Source: a virus. From it: a DNA stretch of 56,337 nt. The notes beneath the pieces are model-generated. The model was not told the DNA's origin and made no database searches. It saw only the letters and a program-made list of their open reading frames with translations. The DNA lies in IMG/VR virus record IMGVR_UViG_3300050821_001742, positions 1 through 56,337 of that record, one strand, 5' to 3'. Both the position numbers and the translations under genes were made by a program. Positions 1-7,992 of the stretch are shown here, one piece after another. The number at the start of each line of letters is the position of its first letter. The stretch's first letter is position 1.

Positions 1-25
1 GAAGAATGCAATAAAAGTCTGCGAT

Positions 26-289
26 ATGATCTGCGAGGATCTGAAGATTGACCGGACTACGGTTCTTCGCCAACCAATCGCCGACGATACAGTTGATGGA
101 TGGTTTGCATTTTCATTCCCGACACCGAGCGGAAGGCGCTTTCAGGTCGATATTCCCGGAGATGATCCCGAGCAAGTTTGCGAAGGTCGCCCCTTCAAAT
201 CGCGCCGACTTTATGTTGATGGTTCAAGTTGGCTCTATGGCTATGCGCTTGGCTCCATCGAAAGATTGACCACAGGAGACGACACATGA
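26..289 (+). CDS. hypothetical protein, possibly 5'-incomplete
   Basis: This is an 87-residue acidic protein with no motif I recognise. The frame stays open upstream of the ATG to the window edge and the ATG has no clear Shine-Dalgarno, so the gene may begin outside the window. Its stop overlaps the next start as ATGA, which ties it to the rightward gene unit. Confidence 0.6.
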   Translation: MICEDLKIDRTTVLRQPIADDTVDGWFAFSFPTPSGRRFQVDIPGDDPEQVCEGRPFKSRRLYVDGSSWLYGYALGSIERLTTGDDT

Positions 290-534
290 CTACCAGAACC
301 CTACTCACCATAGAGACCGCCGCTGATATCGCGCGCAGTTGTCGGGACCTCCGTGACGGTTGCCGATATCAACGCGAGGCCCGCATTGCCGAGCTCGAAT
401 CCGCCAGCGCCGAGGTACGACGCAAGGAGCGCGCCGCGGTAAAGGCTGCTGGGGTTGGAAAAGAACTGGTGGAACGGATCGAAGCTGCTGCGAAGAAACG
501 CGTGAGGCCGCGAAAACGGAAGGGCAAGAAATGA
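286..534 (+). CDS. small basic hypothetical protein
   Basis: An 82-residue helical protein with a strongly basic C-terminus rich in Arg and Lys over about its last 15 residues, which suggests nucleic-acid contact. The ATG is fused to the upstream stop (ATGA) and its own stop overlaps the next start, so translation is probably coupled. I do not recognise the family. Confidence 0.6.
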   Translation: MTTRTLLTIETAADIARSCRDLRDGCRYQREARIAELESASAEVRRKERAAVKAAGVGKELVERIEAAAKKRVRPRKRKGKK

Positions 535-887
535 AGACTATGGAAGAACTCATCTTGGACCGACTTATTGAGGAAGCTACGCGCCCACTCCGAATTGAAT
601 TGGAGAAAGCAAAGATTGATATTTCTGTCGAGATTGCCAGAGGCAACGCTTTGGCTCAGACATATCGCGATGCCATGTCGGCGCTTGAACGAGAAACCAT
701 GACATGCCGGAAGCTTCGGAAGGATGCTGCGGAGGCCGAAGGTCCGATTTCTGATTTCTATAAGGCTGCCAGCAAAGTAAGAATGGCAACTCACGGGAAG
801 ATATCCGACCAATTGCGCGAGGCAATATCGCAAATGGGCTCAGCGATGGCCGTTGCTGAGAAATATATTGATCAGATTCCGTTCTGA
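531..887 (+). CDS. hypothetical coiled-coil protein
   Basis: 118 residues, mostly predicted helix with heptad-like spacing over residues 10-70. No catalytic or metal-binding motif is visible. It overlaps the preceding gene by four bases. A 30-base gap with a GGAGAGG ribosome site separates it from the next gene. Confidence 0.6.
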   Translation: MKTMEELILDRLIEEATRPLRIELEKAKIDISVEIARGNALAQTYRDAMSALERETMTCRKLRKDAAEAEGPISDFYKAASKVRMATHGKISDQLREAISQMGSAMAVAEKYIDQIPF

Positions 888-917
888 GACCATCGAATTA
901 ACCGGAGAGGTGGAGAA

Positions 918-1355
918 ATGAGCACATTGTCAAACCGTGCCACGCCCTCGCAGCTACGAATGTTGCGGGCTATCGCTGGCGCTGTTGACAATGCCGCGCA
1001 TGCTCACAAAATGGAATTGCCAAATCACTTTGCGCGTTCGGTTGCGAAGCGCGCTACAGGGACACTGACGGCTCAATGGCCGGATGTGTTGGCGGCGAAG
1101 GCAAAACGCCGTCAAAACGGTTCATGTAATACCGCTACGATGCATGAACCACGAGGCTCTGACCTGCTTGAAGGGCTCTCGAAAGGGGATCGTCTTAGAT
1201 TAGTAAGACGATCCCCAATTCGCCTTTTATGGAAGCGATTTCAGCAAGGAATGTGGAAGATCAAGCGCGAAGGAACGCCGGAACAGTTCGCCACTCATGT
1301 TCGCATTCTTCGGCTGCTTGATCAGGCGCAGCGCGAATGGGAATCCCTGCTATGA
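918..1355 (+). CDS. hypothetical protein
   Basis: 145 residues with a basic, helix-rich N-terminal half containing many Ala, Arg and Lys. A GGAGAGG ribosome site lies about eight bases upstream of the ATG. The stop overlaps the next gene's start. No recognised domain. Confidence 0.6.
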   Translation: MSTLSNRATPSQLRMLRAIAGAVDNAAHAHKMELPNHFARSVAKRATGTLTAQWPDVLAAKAKRRQNGSCNTATMHEPRGSDLLEGLSKGDRLRLVRRSPIRLLWKRFQQGMWKIKREGTPEQFATHVRILRLLDQAQREWESLL

Positions 1356-1900
1356 CCGAGCTGCGCCAAAGGCAGCCGCGCGAGAAGCGGGAGAGACCAC
1401 CGATGCCGCCTCTTTGGGTGCGGGTTGAGGTAGCAGAGCGGCAATACGCCAAATTATTTCCATGGGGAATCGGACTAGAAACCACATATGGCGGATATAT
1501 CAAGCCATGCTTTGGGCTCGGCGCTCGCTTGATGTGGCTTCTGAATAAAATCTTCGAGGATGGCGAGAACGTTGTGCCGCATGCCTTGGATCATTCGCCC
1601 GCGCTAATCCTGCGGTTCTACAATCCGCGCATCAAGGATGTGGCGAGCAGATATAAACCGCACGCGCACGATCCTGATCATCTGGTCTACATGGCAAAGC
1701 CAGATCACCAGCAAAAGACCAGCGGTAGGCGACCTGGCGCAGAACGGACAGTCACGACCAAGGGCAGCGATGCCCATCTAGCGGCCAAGTTTCGTCGGCT
1801 CGAAGGCCAGAATAAGCCGAAGCGCAAGGCCAAGATCGCATTTCGGAAGAAGCCTTGGCCGAAGCGCAAGATGCGGCAACAATTGAGGGATAGGCCATGA
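1352..1900 (+). CDS. hypothetical protein with basic C-terminus
   Basis: 182 residues. The N-terminal two thirds look globular (many Trp, Phe and Tyr). The last 40 residues are dominated by Lys and Arg (KPKRKAK, KPWPKRK), typical of a nucleic-acid-binding tail. The start chosen is the ATG overlapping the upstream stop. Family not recognised. Confidence 0.6.
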   Translation: MTELRQRQPREKRERPPMPPLWVRVEVAERQYAKLFPWGIGLETTYGGYIKPCFGLGARLMWLLNKIFEDGENVVPHALDHSPALILRFYNPRIKDVASRYKPHAHDPDHLVYMAKPDHQQKTSGRRPGAERTVTTKGSDAHLAAKFRRLEGQNKPKRKAKIAFRKKPWPKRKMRQQLRDRP

Positions 1901-2079
1901 TGTTGACTGATGACGAGGCCTATGCGCTTTTCCTGATCCTCGATAGCCTCGCCAGGGTGCACCGCGGCGCAGATCCGGTCGTCAATCACCTTCGGGAGCG
2001 TCTGATTCCAGTCTATCGGGAATGGCACAAGGCCAATCCTGGGGATGTCCATCCTGAATTAATCCCAATTAATTCGTAA
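1897..2079 (+). CDS. small hypothetical protein
   Basis: 60 residues, acidic N-terminus and amphipathic helices. It ends in Ile-Asn-Ser-stop, and the codons for this tail form the left edge of a 40-bp element that recurs at 7302, where the upstream gene also ends in Asn-Ser-stop. ATGA overlap with the upstream gene. Confidence 0.55.
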   Translation: MMLTDDEAYALFLILDSLARVHRGADPVVNHLRERLIPVYREWHKANPGDVHPELIPINS

Positions 2080-2116
2080 ACCACCAGTTGACTTGATCCC
2101 TGATCCGTGGTTGATA
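2071..2116 (+). promoter_or_regulatory. repeated 40-bp intergenic element, copy 1
   Basis: About 32 of 40 bases match the sequence at 7302-7341. It includes a TTGACT box at 2088-2093, and 17 bases further on TTGATA at 2111-2116, a poor -10. The arms AACCAC (2079-2084) and GTGGTT (2107-2112) form an inverted repeat. It lies in an 80-base gap before the gene at 2160. A sigma-dependent promoter or an operator both fit; the sequence does not decide. Confidence 0.45.
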
Positions 2117-2159
2117 GGTCGGGTCGGAGCCATTGGGGGCTCGTACAAGGAATATCCTC

Positions 2160-2321
2160 ATGAAACATCTCAATTATGGCCGATCTTTGAGATCGATCCA
2201 ATTCTACAACATCGCCATCTGGCATCTCGAACAGATCGCCAAGGCCAATAACGACCGTGACCGCAACCGTCATGCTGAGATCGCCGATCGCCTGTTCATC
2301 CTGTCCCATTGGACGCGCTGA
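2160..2321 (+). CDS. small hypothetical protein
   Basis: 53 residues, basic and helical, rich in His, Asn and Arg. An AAGGA ribosome site lies about eight bases before the ATG. It is the first gene after the repeated element at 2071 and is followed by a hairpin with a T-run. No family recognised. Confidence 0.5.
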   Translation: MKHLNYGRSLRSIQFYNIAIWHLEQIAKANNDRDRNRHAEIADRLFILSHWTR

Positions 2322-2333
2322 TCTCCCCCAGAC

Positions 2334-2359
2334 TGCCGCGCGAATGCGGCACAATTTTT
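2334..2359 (+). terminator. candidate intrinsic terminator
   Basis: TGCCGC (2334-2339) and GCGGCA (2346-2351) form a six-pair stem with a six-base loop, followed by CAATTTTT. The stem is short, but the position between two genes with no overlap is right for a partial terminator or attenuator. Confidence 0.45.
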
Positions 2360-2372
2360 CAACGAGGATGAC

Positions 2373-2642
2373 ATGGCCAAGACTGCCACCACACACCAAG
2401 CGATCACTGTTGCCCAAGAAATTTACGATCGCCCCGGCGATCTGGCACCCCATCAGCAGGAATTCCTTACCGCAGTGCATCGCATCCGAGGCGACTGCAT
2501 CCGAACGAAAGCCGCCTCCATGGCATTGTCAGGCCTGGGGTCCAAGACCTATCTCGCCACGGCCTTCAATGCCGATCAGACGGAAGCCGATGGCCTCACT
2601 AAGGCGCTGGCGGTTTACCGTGAAGCGCTGGAGCACGTGTAA
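2373..2642 (+). CDS. hypothetical protein
   Basis: 89 residues, helical, no motif recognised. AGGA lies close before the ATG. The gene begins just after the hairpin at 2334-2359 and its stop overlaps the next ATG, restarting the coupled gene chain. Confidence 0.55.
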   Translation: MAKTATTHQAITVAQEIYDRPGDLAPHQQEFLTAVHRIRGDCIRTKAASMALSGLGSKTYLATAFNADQTEADGLTKALAVYREALEHV

Positions 2643-2965
2643 TGAATCTCAAGATCGGCGATATTCTTTGGTGCCACGATTACCGCAGCAATTCTAGGCG
2701 ATGGTTTGAAAAGACAATTTCCGGCGAAACCAAACAATCATGGATCTTGGGAGACGGATGGTCTCCACATAAGGTTTTGAAAAAGGACCTTACTGAAAAT
2801 CAAGGCGCTTATGGAAGGCTACAATGGTACACGTCCGAAAGTCGTGAAAATTATCTATGGATCAACACCCATGCTCCGCGCATGAGCGAGATAGTCAGAG
2901 ATGTCACCGACATGGAAATTCTCAAGCAGATCGCAGTTTTGATCGGATACGAGGAAAAGAAATGA
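2642..2965 (+). CDS. hypothetical protein, SH3-like beta protein possible
   Basis: 107 residues with many Trp and alternating hydrophobic residues in the first half, suggesting a small beta barrel. The opening Lys-Ile-Gly-Asp-Ile-Leu-Trp pattern resembles barrel strands, but this is inference only. It overlaps genes on both sides. Confidence 0.5.
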   Translation: MNLKIGDILWCHDYRSNSRRWFEKTISGETKQSWILGDGWSPHKVLKKDLTENQGAYGRLQWYTSESRENYLWINTHAPRMSEIVRDVTDMEILKQIAVLIGYEEKK

Positions 2966-3990
2966 CCAAAACCGCCGAAAAGCCCTCTGAGCCGAGCTAC
3001 GATTTCTGGAAACGATCATTGGCTGGCGAGAAGCCCTCCATGTTCGTTGATGATCCGCAGCTTGGATTTTATCGCCGTGTTCTGAAATTGCGTGATGCCA
3101 ACGGCAACAACAAGAAAATCGGCTGGTCTCCGGTTGCCATATTCATGGATGGCGACATGATGACCGCTCGCGTCGGCATGAAAGATGTGACCGGCGACGC
3201 TTTGAATGAATTGTGGTCATATGTCGCTTCCAATCCTATTTCCGAATATGAGTATCGCAGAGTCGCTGAACAGGATCTGGATTGGTCCGACTTGCCTGGA
3301 AAAGATGTTGATATCCCCGCCGCGAATCGCGATGTCGCCAAGTCCGACAATGCGCCTGAGGATATTGAGCCAGACAAGGCGCATGCTGCCGCGATTGATG
3401 CTGCGATCGGCGCCGCGCCTGTTGCCGTCAAGAGCGATGCAGATGCCGCTGTAGCGCTCGGCAGCAAGAACCGTATCGCGGAGCTTCGTTTGGCCGCCGA
3501 CAAAGTTGGCAAAAGTCTTTATGAGCCAATGTTCCGCAAATATACGGCTGAGCAGAAGAAATGGTCACCGATCATTGCCCGCGCCACGGCGAAGGAAAAG
3601 GAACTGAACACGGCGATATTGTCGTTCCGCGAATCGGAGCGCAAACGTATCGCCGCGGAACAGGCAGAGGCCGAACGCAAGCAGCGCGAGATTGACGAAG
3701 CCAATGCACGCGCTGCCGATCGGGCGATTGCGCGGGGCGAACCGGAGCCAATGCCTGAGGCTGAGGAAGTGGCGATGCCGGTAGCAGCGGCTCCGATCAT
3801 TCCGACTTATGGAACCAGAACCGTCAAAGAACAGGTAAAAAAGTTCGCCATCATCAATGATCCGGTGGCTGCATTTCGGCGTTTCCAAGCCGATCCTGAT
3901 CTTATGTTACGGCTTGAGAAGTTGTGCACCGATGCCGTCCGAGTTGGAGAGAACGTGCCAGGTGTTTCCTACCGAGAGGGTTTGCTATGA
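2962..3990 (+). CDS. recombination-region phage protein, coiled-coil
   Basis: 342 residues. Residues 10-105 form an N-terminal globular region (YDFWKRSLAG near the start, then a Trp-rich beta segment). A low-complexity Ala/Asp linker follows, then a long charged coiled coil at about 190-270. The C-terminal domain of about 60 residues ends at a start-overlapping stop. It lies immediately before the annealing-protein candidate, so a helper role in recombination is plausible but only inferred from position. Confidence 0.6.
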   Translation: MTKTAEKPSEPSYDFWKRSLAGEKPSMFVDDPQLGFYRRVLKLRDANGNNKKIGWSPVAIFMDGDMMTARVGMKDVTGDALNELWSYVASNPISEYEYRRVAEQDLDWSDLPGKDVDIPAANRDVAKSDNAPEDIEPDKAHAAAIDAAIGAAPVAVKSDADAAVALGSKNRIAELRLAADKVGKSLYEPMFRKYTAEQKKWSPIIARATAKEKELNTAILSFRESERKRIAAEQAEAERKQREIDEANARAADRAIARGEPEPMPEAEEVAMPVAAAPIIPTYGTRTVKEQVKKFAIINDPVAAFRRFQADPDLMLRLEKLCTDAVRVGENVPGVSYREGLL

Positions 3991-4985
3991 ACGCGATCGT
4001 CAAGTCTGATGGCCCACATGAGATCATGGAATCCGTCCTGATCAAGGGCGATCTTTCCAAGCTTACCGCAGAGGAGCGCAATGCGTATTACACTGCGGTA
4101 TGCAAGAGCGTTGGCCTGAATCCGCTGACCAAGCCGTTGGAATACATCATTCTAAACGGCAAGATGCGCTTGTACGCGCTCAAGGACTGCACCGATCAGC
4201 TCCGCTCAATCCACAATATCTCGGTTACTGATCTGACCGAGAGTGAGCGCGAGGGTGTCTTCGTGGTCAAGGCCAAGGTTGCCAATGCTGATGGAAGAAC
4301 GGACGTTTCTACTGGCGCCGTCAATATCGCCGGCCTCAAGGGGGAAGCTCTGGCCAATGCCCTCATGAAGGCCGAAACCAAGGCCAAGCGCCGGGCCACT
4401 CTGTCTATCTGCGGACTGGGCTTGTTGGATGAAACCGAAGTGGACGATATCCCAGCGGCCCAGAAAGCTCCCGCCGAGCGCTCGCGCGTGCCAAGCCCGT
4501 CTGATACGCCAGCCCTTGAGAAGGCCGCTCCTGAGCCTCCGCAAGGCCCGCAGTTGGTCAAGGGCGGCAAGGATGCTGCTAGCTGGGCCAAGCTGTACAT
4601 TGAGGCGCTGCTGACATCGGATAGCCCTGAGACGGTTATGAAGTGGGTGGATGCCAACCAAAACCCGCTCAGCCGGATATCCAAGGATGAAGCCAAGAAG
4701 ATCACCGTGATAACGGAGAAGCATTTGGCATTTCTACGCAAAACGGCGCCGAAGGAAGATCCGATCAGTACAGGCATTCCGAAGTCGAATGCCATGCCGA
4801 ACATCGATACAAATCACAACCAATGGATGACATGGGCTCTCGGCAAGATCGCAGAAACCGATGCTGGCGATGAAATGGATGCACTGTTCGAATCGTTTGA
4901 TCCATTCTGGGACGGGCTTTTGCCAGGAGATAAAGAAGCTCTTTTGGGCGCTCGGAAAGACCGTGAGTTCGAGATAGAGCCATGA
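3987..4985 (+). CDS. putative single-strand annealing (RecT/Erf/Rad52-type) recombinase
   Basis: 332 residues. Residues 43-50 (GLNPLTKP) followed by a strand pair ending in Leu-Tyr-Ala-Leu-Lys-Asp, and the segment 128-145 (KAETKAKRR then TLSICGLG), follow the plan I associate with phage annealing proteins, where a basic helix precedes a Gly-rich turn. Residues 155-210 are a Pro/Ala linker and the rest is a separate helical domain. Such proteins pair complementary single strands during phage recombination. The family assignment is by eye, and an unrelated conserved phage protein remains possible. Confidence 0.55.
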   Translation: MNAIVKSDGPHEIMESVLIKGDLSKLTAEERNAYYTAVCKSVGLNPLTKPLEYIILNGKMRLYALKDCTDQLRSIHNISVTDLTESEREGVFVVKAKVANADGRTDVSTGAVNIAGLKGEALANALMKAETKAKRRATLSICGLGLLDETEVDDIPAAQKAPAERSRVPSPSDTPALEKAAPEPPQGPQLVKGGKDAASWAKLYIEALLTSDSPETVMKWVDANQNPLSRISKDEAKKITVITEKHLAFLRKTAPKEDPISTGIPKSNAMPNIDTNHNQWMTWALGKIAETDAGDEMDALFESFDPFWDGLLPGDKEALLGARKDREFEIEP

Positions 4986-5497
4986 AGATTGAGCCGGTAG
5001 CGTTCATCTGGTCCGGTCGCGAGATGGTCCCTCTCGACCGTTTCCGCAAATTAGCAGAACGGCAGTACCGCGCCGGCACGGAATACGTTCTGGTTGATCA
5101 CAAGGGCCGATCAGAGGAGAGCCACCGTCATTATTTCGCGTGTATTCGCGCTGGATGGCAAAATCTTCCTGAAGATCAAGCCGACAAGTACCCATCTCCT
5201 GAGTACCTCCGCAAAAAATGCTTGGTGCTGGAAGGCTATGCTGACCAGACGGATCATGTATGCGAAGACGACGAAGCGATGGCCAAGATGATCACCCTGA
5301 TTCGCAAGCTTGATCCGTATTCGGTCATGACGAGATCGGGAAACGTGCTCACGATATTCACGGCCCAATCTCAGGATCACGCCAGCATGGGCCATGAAGC
5401 ATTCCAGACTTCGAAGACACGAGTTTTGGAGCGCATCGCCTCTATGTGCGGAATTTCACTGGAAGAACTGACCAAGAACGCGAAGGAAACGACATGA
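4982..5497 (+). CDS. conserved phage protein, recombination-linked by position
   Basis: 171 residues. A central segment with Ser-His-Arg-His-Tyr-Phe followed by a Pro-rich, charged stretch (residues 40-80) looks like a conserved core, and the protein ends in a helical domain. It is coupled by ATGA to the annealing-protein candidate. I do not assign a function. A NinB-like recombination accessory role is one possibility. Confidence 0.55.
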   Translation: MKIEPVAFIWSGREMVPLDRFRKLAERQYRAGTEYVLVDHKGRSEESHRHYFACIRAGWQNLPEDQADKYPSPEYLRKKCLVLEGYADQTDHVCEDDEAMAKMITLIRKLDPYSVMTRSGNVLTIFTAQSQDHASMGHEAFQTSKTRVLERIASMCGISLEELTKNAKETT

Positions 5498-5826
5498 CGA
5501 GTTCAAAAGAACCATTTCCGACATGCATCACGACTGGTGACAAATATGGCCCAGCAATGTTGATCACCGATCAGACGGAAGCTGACGAATATTTCGAGCG
5601 CTGCGTGGCGCACAACATGTCATTCGGCCAGGATCGTCAGGAGGCCGAGCACATCAATCGTGTTAATCTTGGATATTGGGCGGGCTATTATAGCAGCGAG
5701 ACGCGTGCTCGTGTTGAGAAGCTTTTCCGATGTTCCCACCCGATCTTTGGTGCCATTGCCGAAGTTGGGGTACCAACACCAGAGGAAGCGTTTCAGGCGG
5801 GAATTGCGCGGGGCAACGCCAAATGA
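5494..5826 (+). CDS. conserved hypothetical phage protein
   Basis: 110 residues with a segment rich in Tyr, Glu and Arg over residues 25-75 and a Cys-Ser-His-Pro motif near residue 83. Start and stop both overlap neighbours (ATGA). No function assigned. It may be co-regulated with the GcrA-like gene that follows. Confidence 0.55.
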   Translation: MTSSKEPFPTCITTGDKYGPAMLITDQTEADEYFERCVAHNMSFGQDRQEAEHINRVNLGYWAGYYSSETRARVEKLFRCSHPIFGAIAEVGVPTPEEAFQAGIARGNAK

Positions 5827-6209
5827 GCTCTGTTCATTCCAAGGAAACCATTGCCTCAATTGCAAAATATGCGGAAAATGGGCTGTCGGGATTGCAGATC
5901 GCGGCGATTATTGGAACAATGTCCCGAAGTGCAGTAATTGCGCTGGGGCGCCGGAACAAGATCCATTTTCATGGCGTGCGGACAGAAAGAAAACCGAGAG
6001 AGCCGAGAATGGCCAAACCTCCGTACATGCAATGCGAGCCGGTTGCGGAGGAAATTGTCCCGGCCGATCTGATCACGTTTGAGCAATTGGGGCCAAATAC
6101 CTGCCGTTTCCCCTATGGCGATCGGGATTATCTGTTCTGTGGCAAGCCAAAGTTTGAGGGTTTGCCTTACTGCGCCAAATGTTGCCGAATCGCTTTCCGG
6201 GAAAGATGA
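5823..6209 (+). CDS. GcrA-family cell-cycle regulator-like protein
   Basis: 128 residues, close to the length of small GcrA homologues. Residues 5-50 match the GcrA helix-turn-helix plan (NGLSGLQIAAIIG, then SRSAVI and a basic recognition helix). Residues 80-125 carry the C-terminal signature: TCRFPYGD, then FCGKP, then PYCAKC, equivalent to the TCKWPIGD...FCG...PYCEYH block of cellular GcrA. GcrA recruits sigma-70 RNA polymerase at promoters with methylated GANTC sites in Alphaproteobacteria. A phage copy could redirect host transcription. The opening Trp-Thr of cellular GcrA is replaced by His-Ser-Lys, so DNA contacts may differ. Start chosen by ATGA overlap. Confidence 0.8.
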   Translation: MSSVHSKETIASIAKYAENGLSGLQIAAIIGTMSRSAVIALGRRNKIHFHGVRTERKPREPRMAKPPYMQCEPVAEEIVPADLITFEQLGPNTCRFPYGDRDYLFCGKPKFEGLPYCAKCCRIAFRER

Positions 6210-6445
6210 AATCCAGCCTCGTGCATAGAATTGACATCGCCTTGGCTGGTCAACCGATGTCGTTTGCTGGGCTTGCTGAGACGCTATTTCCAGATCGGAA
6301 ATCGTGGCGATGTCCGAGTTCAGGTGGCCCGCCGGGTTGTTTTGTTAGTTTGTCGGCGGCTTTGCGCAGAGGTCGATTCCACGTTTCTCTCTCGTCAAAG
6401 CCGGGGCCGCAAAACAGGATGGTTTATCCAAGGGTGAAATCATGA
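6206..6445 (+). CDS. small winged-helix-like hypothetical protein
   Basis: 79 residues. The pattern GQPMSFAGLAETLFP (15-29), then Trp and a Gly-Pro-Pro-Gly-Cys turn, then ALRRGRFHV resembles a small winged helix-turn-helix. The start overlaps the GcrA-like stop. A 68-codon frame also starts at 6231, but the coupled start and the fold-like pattern favour this frame. Confidence 0.5.
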   Translation: MKSSLVHRIDIALAGQPMSFAGLAETLFPDRKSWRCPSSGGPPGCFVSLSAALRRGRFHVSLSSKPGPQNRMVYPRVKS

Positions 6446-6612
6446 TCGTAACATGTCCGAAATGCAAAAGTTCAGAATGCGCGCCAACATTCTATACGCC
6501 CTATGCGATGGGCTGCATCGAATGTGGTCACGAGTTCGATCTGCGCGGTAATTTCTGGCAACGAATTTTGAACCATCTCGCCGGGATCAAGTTTGCTGGA
6601 TTTTGGGGATAA
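6442..6612 (+). CDS. zinc-ribbon protein
   Basis: 56 residues with two Cys pairs, CPKC at 5-8 and C..C at 25-28 followed by Gly-His, forming a classic zinc ribbon. The remainder is amphipathic and ends in aromatic residues. ATGA overlap upstream. Probably binds nucleic acid or protein through a structural zinc. Confidence 0.65.
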   Translation: MIVTCPKCKSSECAPTFYTPYAMGCIECGHEFDLRGNFWQRILNHLAGIKFAGFWG

Positions 6613-6621
6613 CAAAGGAAA

Positions 6622-7182
6622 ATGATGATGATCCACGATCGCGAATCAACCGAAGCGAGGTTCTTCGATGAATACGATAAGCTGAAAGCTGACCTCGCCG
6701 AATCCCAGTTGAAGGTCATGCTTCTGACCGATCAACTCCGAACCGCCAATGCTGAGAACCAGGCGCTGGCCTACAAGGTCGATTTCCTCAAACTTGAGGT
6801 GGATCGCGTTACCGCAAGCCGGGAACAATATGAGCGGGTCGCCATCCGGGTATCGGCCAAGATGGAGGGCGCCACTGCGATGATGATCAGGCAGCTTGGG
6901 GACCTCCAGGAGGAGATTAAAGCCGCGGCCTTCGCCGAAGTACCGGGGAAGGTCAAAGACGCACCAGAGACCGTTCCCAAGCCCGAGAAACCGCTATTGG
7001 CGGATGGTGAAGGATTAACGCTGGAGGAACTTGGCCGCATCATAGGAGGTACATGCGAAACCACTGATGATTTGCCGGGTATCTCTGATCTGGCCAAGAT
7101 CGGCCGGAATTATGGTGCTGGCTTTGGCGATTCTGCCAGCCTTCTGCCGCCAGCTCGGTTTGGCAGTGGAGCGGTAAAATGA
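6622..7182 (+). CDS. hypothetical coiled-coil protein
   Basis: 186 residues. Residues 10-105 form a long coiled coil (repeated Leu/Ile/Val at heptad spacing with Glu, Gln and Lys). The C-terminal 80 residues are Pro-rich and then globular. Three consecutive ATG codons (6622, 6625, 6628) follow an AAAGGA site; the third has the best spacing. No known family. Confidence 0.55.
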   Translation: MMMIHDRESTEARFFDEYDKLKADLAESQLKVMLLTDQLRTANAENQALAYKVDFLKLEVDRVTASREQYERVAIRVSAKMEGATAMMIRQLGDLQEEIKAAAFAEVPGKVKDAPETVPKPEKPLLADGEGLTLEELGRIIGGTCETTDDLPGISDLAKIGRNYGAGFGDSASLLPPARFGSGAVK

Positions 7183-7310
7183 TTGACCTAATTTTATTCC
7201 TTAGCATGTTCGGATGCGGGTTTTGGGTATGTTGGTGCTGCACTACAGGTCCTATCCGCTGGAATGCTCGCAGATCAGAATTTGAACGACAAAGACAATT
7301 AAATTCGTAA
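7179..7310 (+). CDS. small membrane protein
   Basis: 43 residues: one N-terminal hydrophobic helix (residues 3-21, rich in Phe, Cys and Trp) and a basic C-terminal tail, so an N-out single-pass topology is likely. ATGA overlap with the upstream gene. The last two codons and stop belong to the repeated element at 7302. Confidence 0.55.
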   Translation: MIDLILFLSMFGCGFWVCWCCTTGPIRWNARRSEFERQRQLNS

Positions 7311-7341
7311 ACCATCCGTTGACATAAACCCGGATCTGTGA
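7302..7341 (+). promoter_or_regulatory. repeated 40-bp intergenic element, copy 2
   Basis: It matches 2071-2110 at about 32 of 40 positions, including the terminal Asn-Ser-stop codons of the upstream gene and a TTGACA box at 7319-7324. A -10 at normal spacing would overlap the ATG at 7341, so a plain sigma-70 promoter for that gene is unlikely. An operator, a phage-specific promoter or an RNA-level element fit better. Confidence 0.45.
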
Positions 7342-7439
7342 TGAAAACAATCGCGTCAGTCTGGATATGGCATTGGGCCATCCGCGCGATCGTGGCGCTG
7401 ATCGTGGTGGCGGCTATCGTCGGGAGGGTTTGGCTGTGA
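7341..7439 (+). CDS. very small membrane protein
   Basis: 32 residues, almost wholly one transmembrane helix (residues 5-31, Ile/Val/Ala/Trp-rich). The stop is fused to the GTG start of the next gene. Its ATG abuts the repeated element. Short but supported by coupling on the downstream side. Confidence 0.45.
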   Translation: MKTIASVWIWHWAIRAIVALIVVAAIVGRVWL

Positions 7440-7708
7440 CTTATTCAATTGACGAGACAAAAATGCGTCTTGAGGTATCTCAAGGCATCTTCGCTGACAG
7501 GCTGGGGCACTTCGTCAAACGTTGGGGCCCTAAGGACGATCCACAAGATCTGTACGACTTTCAGATGGACATGATGCGATTGTTTGTCGATGCAATGCGC
7601 ACCCAGAATAGCAGCCTGAGCTACGGCATCGACAACTATGCCTCGCAATTCTACCAAGAGATGTCTCTGAGGCCGTTGAATATGATTTTCAGGGAGCCGA
7701 CGAAATGA
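7436..7708 (+). CDS. hypothetical protein (GTG start)
   Basis: 90 residues, helical, with charged and aromatic residues. The GTG start overlaps the upstream stop and has GGGAGG about eight bases before it, better than any downstream ATG. No family recognised. Confidence 0.5.
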   Translation: MTYSIDETKMRLEVSQGIFADRLGHFVKRWGPKDDPQDLYDFQMDMMRLFVDAMRTQNSSLSYGIDNYASQFYQEMSLRPLNMIFREPTK

Positions 7709-7992
7709 CCCACCTCACCACCCGCCTAGCCGTCCGCGCGCTGTTTGCGATCGTGATGCAGACAGAGGTGCATGCTGCGGAGAATTTGACCGTATGTCGC
7801 ACCGTGAACTGCGGTCGTGAGCCGGAACTTCGCATTCCAGATTCGGTCAACACGATCTCGATGTGCCTGCTGCGTACCGACGGCATTGTGACGTGTCAGT
7901 ACGCAGACCAGCCAACCTGTTCCCCCGGCCACGAGCAGGCCTGCCAGCAGCGGGACCATGGGGCATCGCCGTATCAGGGGAGGGGACGATGA
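7705..7992 (+). CDS. exported Cys-rich hypothetical protein
   Basis: 95 residues. The first 25 form a plausible Sec signal (basic start, hydrophobic core, VHAA cleavage region), and the mature part has six Cys residues that could form disulfides in the periplasm. The core is less hydrophobic than usual, so export is probable, not certain. Coupled on both sides. Confidence 0.5.
   Translation: MTHLTTRLAVRALFAIVMQTEVHAAENLTVCRTVNCGREPELRIPDSVNTISMCLLRTDGIVTCQYADQPTCSPGHEQACQQRDHGASPYQGRGR

Noticed and set aside
360-887. 175-codon frame starting at 360
   Set aside because: The coding part begins at the ATG at 531, coupled to the upstream stop. The first 57 codons overlap another gene and are only an open extension.
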